DNA of 64,000 nt, from the NCBI GenBank assembly GCA_025617745.1, contig CM046870.1:4841285-4905284 (forward strand), in the 5' to 3' direction. The position numbers and the translations under genes were made by a program. Below are positions 1 through 10,000 of this stretch, one piece after another. Below the pieces are notes generated by a model. That model ran no database searches, was not told where the DNA came from, and saw nothing but the letters and a program-made list of their open reading frames with translations. How positions within the stretch are numbered: the stretch's first letter is position 1; every line of letters starts with the position of its first letter. This DNA comes from Heliocidaris erythrogramma (lineage: Eukaryota; Echinodermata; Echinoidea; Camarodonta; Echinometridae).

Positions 1-973
1 GTTGTGTCAAAACTCCCTTGCACACACTGTGAAGTACTAATTGTATTGGGTTGAAACTTTCCATACCTTCAGAATAGATATATTTCCATGTTTCTTTAGA
101 TTTTGAATATCAGAAAGTACATAGTTTTGAAGCTATATCAGAAAAGCGATGTGAAGTACAATCCCAGCAAGTTGACACACAGAATTTGAATGTCCAGGAA
201 AACATGGTCATTTTGAATGAGAGTAAAAACATATTTCAGCAAGGTATTTTAACCTGAAATTTTGTCAGATGGTAGATTAATACATGAACTTTCAGAAAAT
301 GCAAAAAAGTTAAAATAAAAATTTCCACCCCAAACCACCTTTTTCAGCTGTTTACTCTAAAGCTCCCATTGCGACTTATTGGTCGTTTTGTGGTGGAGGG
401 TCACAATTGTGAAAGGGGTAATGACAAATATTAGCAGCACTTTCTCTTGCCATTGGAGTGGTTAAATTTTCTTGATAAGCTTTGGCAGTCTAGCCTAAAA
501 ATCCAGCCCCCCTCCCCCATTAAAAAAAAAAAAAAAAAAAAAATACACAGACAAAAATTCCCAGCTTCCCTATAACAAATTTGTAGAAATGGAGTGCAAT
601 TTAGAACTGGATAGTGTCAAAAAATTCACTGGAAAGAAAAAGATGAAAAAAAAATTAAAACTAAACTAAAACAGCCCTTTAAGGGAACTCTTTCTACATT
701 AAGAATCGGGTTAAACACTTCCTTAGAACCAACAAGTTTAAAATACACTATTCATTAACACGTAAAAGAAACTGCTTGAATCATGAAATGTGGAGTTCAA
801 AACACAGAAGAACAAAAATCAATTTCAAAAAATTCCAGATGCACATGTACATGTACCTGCAAGTATTATGGTTGCTGCACAACAGAATAGTGGCATACAT
901 GTATATGGCAGTATATTTTTATCTTACATGTATTTCTTTGTTGTTGTCTATTTGTTTTGTCACACAAATCTAG
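1..973. other. CLP1 intron/upstream sequence, no exon recognised
   Basis: AT-rich sequence left of the first visible CLP1 exon. It holds an A-run at about 524-542 but no recognisable coding exon. About 115 residues of N-terminal CLP1 are missing and should lie left of the window. Short open frames at 776-1032 run into the exon only by chance. Confidence 0.6.
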
Positions 974-1087
974 GTGATGGTTGTAGGACCGGGAGATGTA
1001 GGCAAGAGCACAGTTTGCAGATTACTACTTAACTATGCAGTCCGGGTCGGTAGGAGACCTACTTTCATTGAATTAGATGTCGGTCAG
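974..1087 (+). CDS. CLP1: CLP1 exon a (Walker A/B)
   Basis: 38 codons in phase 0. The acceptor TAG ends at 973 and the donor GTGAGT starts at 1088. It encodes the P-loop GPGDVGKST, the helix [10 protein letters not shown] and ELDVGQ. The usual threonine after GP is glycine here; the catalytic lysine and serine/threonine are intact, so ATP binding should be kept. Confidence 0.96.
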
Positions 1088-4000
1088 GTGAGTCAGATTT
1101 TTACGAATTGGAATCAAATCACATTGTGCGAGTTTGTGATGGCAAGAAACATGGATAATTAACTTTTGTCCTCTCATTCTTATACGCCTTTCAAACCAGT
1201 TTCCCCAAGTGAACTTCCCCGGTAAACACCTCCAAATTTTACGAGAAAGAATTCCTGAGGTTATTTGGAAAAGTACAGGTCCACCTGTCACACTGACAAC
1301 ACCTCTCCGGGGAACTTGCCATTGGTAACGAATTCCACGTTCAATCGGCCAGCAGTCAGGTCAGATTCAGGGCGCGCATGTTTGTGTTTTCGTGCAGGGT
1401 TTTAAAATGAATGTCGATGCGACGTCATAGGATCATAGTGTGACCGGCCGGAAGTGATAATTGATCTGACGTATTTCACCGGGGATGTTCTCCACCGACC
1501 TTTCAAACCGACCACTTCCCCGCTGAAACTCTCTTTCCCTGCGTAAGTCTTCACCTCGGTAGGTGGAGAAGTCACCCGGGATAGTTCTTCAGCTTTTTGC
1601 AGGGAACTTTTCCCTTGTTCCTTTCAGACCGGACCTTTCCCCCACGTAACTCTGAACTTACGGGAAGTGCGTGGTTTGAAAGGGGAAAGTTCTTCGTCTC
1701 CTCCTCGTCAATTTCGAATATTAATTTAATTCCCAACTTCCACCCTGGAGACGACACTATACCTTCATGTAATGGAGAAAAAAAAAAGAGCCTTGCAGAA
1801 AAAAAGTTCAGATCAAATGCTGCTGTATTAAAAAGTGGATTAACTTATAATATGATCTTTATTTATCTTCTTCTTTATACCCTGCAGGGGTCTATATCCG
1901 TCCCAGGTACAGTAGGGGCATTGCTTGTAGAGAGACCGGCCGATGTGGAACAAGGCTTTGCTCTAACTGCTCCTCTAGTCTATCACTTCGGTGCTACCTC
2001 ACCTGGAGCTAATATGAAGCTCTATCAGATCCTGACGGCCAAGCTAGCCGAGGTCTTTGCAATCCGCTGCAAATCAAATTCAAGAAGTAAGAAAAACACA
2101 AGTAGCCGTATTCTACTAAATCAGTGAAATGTGATGTGAGGACTTAAACAGAGGGAATACTTTGATCTCGATCTAACTTCCTTTTTTTCAGGTTAAAATT
2201 TTTGTAGACTACGGACCAATTTTATCAAATAAATAAAGAGTATGTACTGCCAAAGGTGAAAAAAATTCTGTAAGCTTTTTCATTCTTTTTATTATGACTG
2301 TATGGAAGAATTTAATCAGCAGTGGTACATGAAAAGGGTTGTTCTTGAAATGCCCTCATATTCTACACAGGTTTAGAAATAGCTGACATTTTTAGACCCA
2401 ATTTTGATGCAACAGGTGTTTGTATTCCCTTGTACCCACACCTGTGTGCAGTAATTTTCAACACAACTTAAGTTATTTTCTGATTCATTGTAACTTAAGT
2501 TAATACAATCAGTGGTAGCAAGCATGGAGATAAAACAGGTTTTTACAATTTATTGTTAGTCAGTGTTTATATTATAGGGCCTATGTTAAATAAGTTGCAT
2601 TTAGAAGAAATAAAACTATTTAAAAAATAAGACAAATGATTATAACTTCTTGATATCCTTTCACCCTCTATTCTTTTGTATTCTAGTTGCTCAGAGTGGG
2701 TGTGTAATCAATACATGCGGCTGGGTCAAAGGTGACGGCTATCAATGTATCAAATATGCAGCTCAGGCCTTTGAAGGTAAAGATCAAAGCATCGTAAATG
2801 TACTGTGTCCCTTTTGCTGGTGAAAGATAAAGAAATTGTATGAATAAAATTCCTCTATCCAATATACATGTATGGAGGAAATACAGTTTAATCACCTCTG
2901 AATATAGGAACAACATTGTGACATTTCATGGAATAATCAACCCTTAGGTTTCAAATAGAATCTTTATAGGTGGGTTGCCAATATCATTTAGCTATGGGGT
3001 GCCAAGTGTAACATTTGTGATCTGTTACAAAATCAAATGATTTTGTAATGAAACATATTGAAATATGTTGAACAATGTTTTTGGGGCTAAGAAGATCTAT
3101 TTTTGTGTCCAGAAACAGAAACAGTCACCTCTATCGTGAAGTTCATATCTGCGAAAGATATTTTGCACCCAATTTTCAGTGGAACAAAGCATTTTGAGTA
3201 AAAATTTCACTCTTGATGGTTAGGAGTGGGAATTTTGGGTATTTTTATTAGGTCGGGTACACGAAAAATCAAACAATATTTGACCCCTAAAAGGTATATA
3301 AAGTATACAAAAATTTTACGATTCATGGTTTCCTGCAGCCGTGAAAAAAACATGACATGAATATAAACACATGGGATTGATTACAGTGATTTTTTTTTTT
3401 TTAAGAGTAAGAAATGTCATTAAAATGTCAATTAAATTAGTTCAAATACTTCATTAGACAAGCACTACAAGTGGTAAACAGCAGTACAAAAATAATTAAT
3501 TCAAATCTGTACAAGAATGATAGAATCTAATTTCAGGTTTTGGACTTTCAAAGTTCGTTTTACCTCTTTTGGTTTCCGAGAAAAGTATTAAACTAACTAT
3601 ATGGTATTTGAACATAGAGGTCCAAAAGTCCAAAATGCTTGAAAATAAAGATCATGAAGGAAGAATTTAGTAACTGTTTAATGATTAATTGCTGTTGATG
3701 ACTGATATCACTTGTAACAATTATGAATTTAATGGGTTTTAAGCCAACTTTTAAAACCCTTTCCTCATGATCTGTCCCACATGTTAAAAACTGTTTATTT
3801 TCGGGAAATGGGTATCTAATTTTTTGACCCGGGACAAGAAGCTTTCGGGCGGACGGGGGTACCCAGATATTAGTCACAGCCCTATTGATGGTTAATTTAT
3901 GACAATTTGTCCAAACATTTGGTGGCACAGGAGGGGTTGACTTAACATGTAAATGTGTCTTCTCTTTTACTCCAAAGTTGATGTGATAATTGTGCTAGAC

Positions 4001-7000
4001 CAGGAGAGGTTATACAATGAATTGGTCCGAGACATGCCTTCCTTCGTCAAAATTGTACTACAACCCAAGTCTGGTGGGGTAAGTAATAAATACAATGATA
4101 ATATAATTATGATAATAATAATAATAATGATATTCTGTTCTTGTATCGCAAATATCACATTGTGATATAATGCCTCTATGTGCTTCCTGACTATGTCATT
4201 ATTTTTCTGTTTTACTAAAATATCTTGAATCTCAGGAATTATGTTAGTCTGGTCAATCAACTGGTCAGAGGTCAAATACAAACAAATTAATAGAAATTTG
4301 CTGTAGGTACATGTAGGAAAAAACTAACTGAAAATGCACAACTCGTGTTAGACCATGTGTTATGCTCGTGGGTTTGGACGACTAGCTAGACACTATGAAC
4401 ACGGTGACAAAGAGAGCGGACAATTTATGCAGCTCCTCATTGTACCCTCCACAATAGCTCTTATTAGTAAACAAAAGGACATCCCTTCACTGCTATTATG
4501 TGACACCTGTTCTACATATTTTTACAGGATAGCAATGAATGGATGTTCTTTTGTTAACCAGTGCAATTGTGAAGGGTACAATGAGGAGCAGCATAAATTG
4601 TCCGCTTCTTTGTTCGTCATGTTCATAGTGTAGATCACCTTTAACCTTTTTCATTGCTCAGCTAATAATTTCTATAAAATATGTTTGGGAGACATCATTA
4701 ATCTATATAGTCTCGAACATAGAGTGTACGTTTTAAAGGATAGCTTTGAATAAAGACATGCACTCACCTCAGTAAAACGCAAGAACGGATAGAAACGTGA
4801 AATGCAAGAAATAAATGGAAACTAAAGAGGAAGAGAGAATGCTAAAAACATATTAAGCTCTAATTGGCTGCTGCACATATGGGATGCTGGTCATAGTGTA
4901 ATCTGTCTTCTTAATTCTGTAAGAAGTAGTTTTTCTAACATTCCGGGGACTCCAGATTACCTTTAACCCTTTCAAGACAATTGACCACATTGTGTGGTTT
5001 GGCACAATAACTTTTGATTCAGAGCTCTAAAAAATATACCAGATGCATGAGTGGAAAGAGCAAAAATTTCTGCATATACTATGTCCATTCTTGTTGCAAG
5101 ACCATATTGCGTTTGATGCCAGGAATTTTTTAAAATGAGAATAAGCTTTAAAAATCCTTAAACTGGCAACACATTGAGAGGTTCAAAATCAATGCTTTTT
5201 ATCAGAATTGGCAATTATCTTCAACTTGTTGACAAAATTTGTAGCCCTGTATATTGTTTCAAAGACATTTCACCTTAATTAGAACCTTGTAGCAATAAAA
5301 GAAAAATATAAGTGTTGCCAATTTGAAGAACGAAATGTGATCAATTAACCCTTAAAAATATTTCTTGTCCTGAAAGGGTTAATGATCTCAATACCAACTC
5401 TAAAAATTCTTTTATTTCTGGTTCAACCTACAGGTCGTAGAAAGATCTCAGAGCTTCAGACGGTTCACGAGAGATGAGAAAGTTCGAGAGTACTTCTATG
5501 GCTACAACTGCTGTTACTACCCACATTCCTTTGAAGTCAAGTTTGTAGATGTAGAGATCTACAAGGTTGGAGGTAAGGTCTATAGCCTCATTCCCTAAAA
5601 ATTTTTTGTTTTTAAAGTAACCTCGTTCATTTAGAAGGTTAAAAAAAAGTGGCTTATGGGTTGTGTAGGTCGTCAGGATTGAGTTCCTGTCGAAGTTGGG
5701 TTTGGGTAGTTCCACCAGCTCCACCACATCGATTTCGCCATCACCACTACCCAAACCCAACTTCGACAGGAACTCAATCCCGACGACCTACACAACCCAG
5801 TGTTCCCCCACGTCCGCAATCCACGCACATATACCCTGCCGCCGCCAGCGCTCACTCACTCCTGATGACGGGCAGTCAACCTGCCTGGAACGTCGAGAAG
5901 CCTCATCCCTCCTGATCTTCATCGTTGAGACTACTAACCGGATCTATTCTCCACCGCCGGGACTCATCACCTCATCTACTCCTCTTCTTCCAGTCACCTT
6001 TTCTCATCTGGTTTACAGTCCTTCTAAGGACTTCACCCTCTCTCACAAAACATAACTTCTTATCCCCCCTTCCACTTTTCTCTCATCTTGTTACTTTCTT
6101 GACTATCAATTTCTCATATTCTCCCCCTTGTCTCATCATTTTCTACCCTCATTTCAATATCCCAACAGTCCATATCAGGACTAACACATGGTGAACAGTA
6201 AACCTCCTCCACGTTATCTATACTACTTTACAGATACGCAACATTCGCAGTGAAAATTTTTGGGATGTCTCCAATACCAAAAGACTCAAGCTAATACCTT
6301 TTCATTTACAATTTGGTAGGAAGCAAGGCGTTTAGAAGTCATGATTGAAATAGATGGATTTGAATGATAATGATGCCTTGAAAGGGAGACAAAGGATATT
6401 GGAAAATAGGTAATGATTGTGTTGTTTTTTCCAACCATGTAGAGGGTTCCCACAAGCAGCCATGCTGGAGGAAATAACAATAAAAACCTGTTCATCCGAC
6501 TATGAAAAGCCATTGTTGTCATGGCCTAGTGCACAGGTTTTTATTGTTACATGTATGTCCTCCAGTATGGCTGCATGAAGGAACCCTCTATTGTCACACC
6601 AACAACTATGGACCTTTCTTTGATTTTAATACACTCATAACAAATATTACCTTTAATTTCTGACCGACTTGTTTTGTTTCTTGTAGCTCCTCCAGTACCT
6701 AATTCCTGTCTACCTCTTTTTGTTTCTTATAGCTCCTCCAGTACCTAATTCCTGTCTACCTCTTTTTGTTTCTTGTAGCTCCTCCAGTACCTAATTGCTG
6801 TCTACCTCTTTTTGTTTCTTGTAGCTCCTCCAGTACCTAATTCCTGTCTACCTCTTTTTGTTTCTTATACATGTAGCTCCTCCAGTACCTAATTCCTGTC
6901 TACCTCTTGGAATGACCCCGGAAGACAACCAAACCAAACTAGTCCCAGTCAATCCAGGTATACATTCCTACCTGTTAAAGACCAAGTCCACCCTATCAAA

Positions 7001-10000
7001 AAATTGATTTGAATAAATAGAGAAAAATCCAACAAGCATAACACTGAAAATTTCATCAAAATAGGATGTAAAATAAGAAAGTTATGGTATTTTAAAGTTT
7101 CGCTTAATTTCGCAAAACAGTTATATGCACATCCTGCTCAGTATGGAAATGAGGGAACCAGTGACGTCACCCACTCACTATTTCTTTTGTATTTTATTAT
7201 GTGAAATATAGAATATTTTAATTTCTGCAGATTTCACAATTAGGAAGCTCTCATTGAATTGTGTATAGGTTGCAACAATGGCAATTACACATGTTCAGCG
7301 AGGAATAAAACCTTGTTTCACATTATAACAAGGAAAAATTAAAATATTTTGTATTTCATGTAATAAAATACAAAAGAAATAGTGAGTGGGTGACGTCACT
7401 GGTTCCCCATTTGCATACTGAGCAGGATGTGCATACAACTGTTTTGCGAAATTAAGCGAAACTTTAAAATATAACTTTCTTATTTTACATCCTATTTTGA
7501 TGAAATTTTCAGTGTTATGCTTGTTGGATTTTTCTCTATTTATTCAAATCAACTTTTTGTTAGGGTGGACTTGGCCTTTAATAGCTGATTGATCAGGGCC
7601 CCATTTCATAAAACTTGTTACAATAATTGTTCTTATAAGCTACTGAAATCGGAGCATTTGATTGGATTAGAGCAAACTTGTCATAGATTTGTCGCAGTTG
7701 TTATTGACAACAAGTTTTATGAAATGGGGCCCAGTTCTTACATGCCGTATATTCTTATTTGAGAGCCTCGCACTTTGATAATGTTTGCTGTTGACAACTC
7801 CAAAATTTTATAATGATTGTCCAACATAGCAACTTACGCTGTCAGTATTGTGACCAATTCAAATGGCCCATGTAAAATCAGAAACATTTGTGAGTTTTTG
7901 AATGACGGCCGTTTTGGGGCAAGAAACTTTTTACAAATTGCAAAATGCCAGTGTTTTGATCCATTCACTTTGCAGCATGAAAACTTGCAGATCTGAACTA
8001 CTTGGGAAATTTATGAAAGTTTTGGCATGCGAATTGTTTACGTTTTACAGTAATGAAATTAAGCCTGAGTCATATCGAATATTTCATAATCCGGGATTCG
8101 ACGGCTTTGATTCGATCGAATACCGGTGCATCGATAAATGATGGGCGGTGAAAACAGAGTTGCACGCAGTGCATGCACCATGCACTGGTGACCGGTCCGC
8201 TGGCATCGCGGGCATATGTATGGGCTCTCGCTGCTCGACATTAACGATAGCCCGCTAGCCAATGGCTAGTAAAAATCACAGCGGACGAGCCAAAATCTTA
8301 AGTTTCTAGTCCGTATGGCTAGCCAAAATATCCCTCTAGTGTCGCACGAAGCGATGCTCGTTGTCGACACACCCGACAATGATTCAAATTCAAAGAATTA
8401 ATAATCTTACTTTGTCTTTGGAGAGCTGAATGGAACACGTTTGTTCGATGCAAAAAAAAAAAAATACGAAATAAACTTTTCGTCGCTCATGACTGTTGAC
8501 TCGACTTCATATATTCAGCTTCAGATATAGATCATTGAGAAGTAATTGCCAATTTGATGAGAGTGTGATATTAGTTATTGCGAATTAAGTAGGAACACTC
8601 GTACTCATGCCCGTATTTATCATGTTCAATTATACAATTGTCAAATTGACAATGCAGAGAGAGTGCAAGAATATTATCGTAAACTTCAGTTCGTAACGAC
8701 AAAACGATTTTTCCATAGAGAAAGCACAGGTAAAGCGCGACGTCCTCCGCGAGCGAATTAGCGAAAGTTAGCCAACAGTTTGAACTTTGAAGTCGCCTTC
8801 ACGTTCTCTGCTAGTATATATGCTGTACGTTACAGAGTTTCTTTTTTTATTTGCTTTTTTCATGGTGGCTACGGTAGTCAAAAATCTGGCGGACTACAAA
8901 TCGATGCACCGGATTTGCCAAAACGAATTCGGGATTCGATGTCTTCGATCGAACACCGGCTAACCAATCGATTCGACTCAGGCTTAAATGAAATCGTTCA
9001 ATATTTTCAAACTTAGATGAGAAGAGATATACATGTACAGCCCTGGAAAAAATTATTAGACCAAGATTCTGTAATAAAACTATAATATGCAAACAAAGTT
9101 ATAAAAATGATTTGTCTTTGTATTTCATTGAATGAATACCAAATTCCAGCAATTATTTATACCTTGCTTTTATGATAGTGTTATTTTCATGGTAAGAAGG
9201 AAATAAAATATCAGTAACTATTCTTGGTCTAATAATTTTTTCCATGGCTGTATATACATGTGCATGTACTATGGGAAGTATTTACACCTACAGGAAATAT
9301 CAATCCAAAGTGTTAGAAACATCATGAAATCAAGTGAAATACAAGCAAACAATAAGTTTCAGTTCAGTTCCATGTCATTAGTTTGAAGAAAGCCTGTGTG
9401 TTATTCTTTCAAACAGGTCCAGAAATTGTGCACCATCTCCTTAGTGTAAGTCTATCTGAGACTAAAGAGGATGGTATCATAGAGACCAATGTAGCTGGTT
9501 TCATTGTTATGTAAGTATCACTAATTGTTTCCTAGATTTCTGTAAACCCAGAAATTTTTGCAACATGAAACTTTTGTGAATTGTTATATTCAGCATGATA
9601 GGAGTCATCAATAACAAGTTACAATAACTGTTATAAGCTACTGAAATACTTGCATCTGATTGGCTGAGACCAAATTTGTCATAGATTTGTGGAGGTTGTT
9701 ATTGATAAGTTTGATAAAACAGGGCCCATGTCTCCTTTATTTATGAATTGTATGCTTTGATTCTGTTACCTGCTAACGATGTGTATTATTGGGAGAGGCA
9801 TAAACCTACTGTGTACGGTAAATCTCTCTACTTTAAGCCCACCGCACACTATACGAACGGTCTACGTTCTCAAATTTTGAAAGAAAATGTTATAGCATTT
9901 ATAGATATAAACACTTAAACACATTAGATATGTTTGATTGAGGTTCAGAATAGTTACATAGGTAGTAAAATCAAAATTACAGGCTATTACGAGCATTCTA

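Noticed and set aside
1597-2127. 176-codon + frame as one exon
   Set aside because: Protein similarity to CLP1 starts only at 1888 after a CTGCAG acceptor and ends at 2086; the rest is intron read-through.
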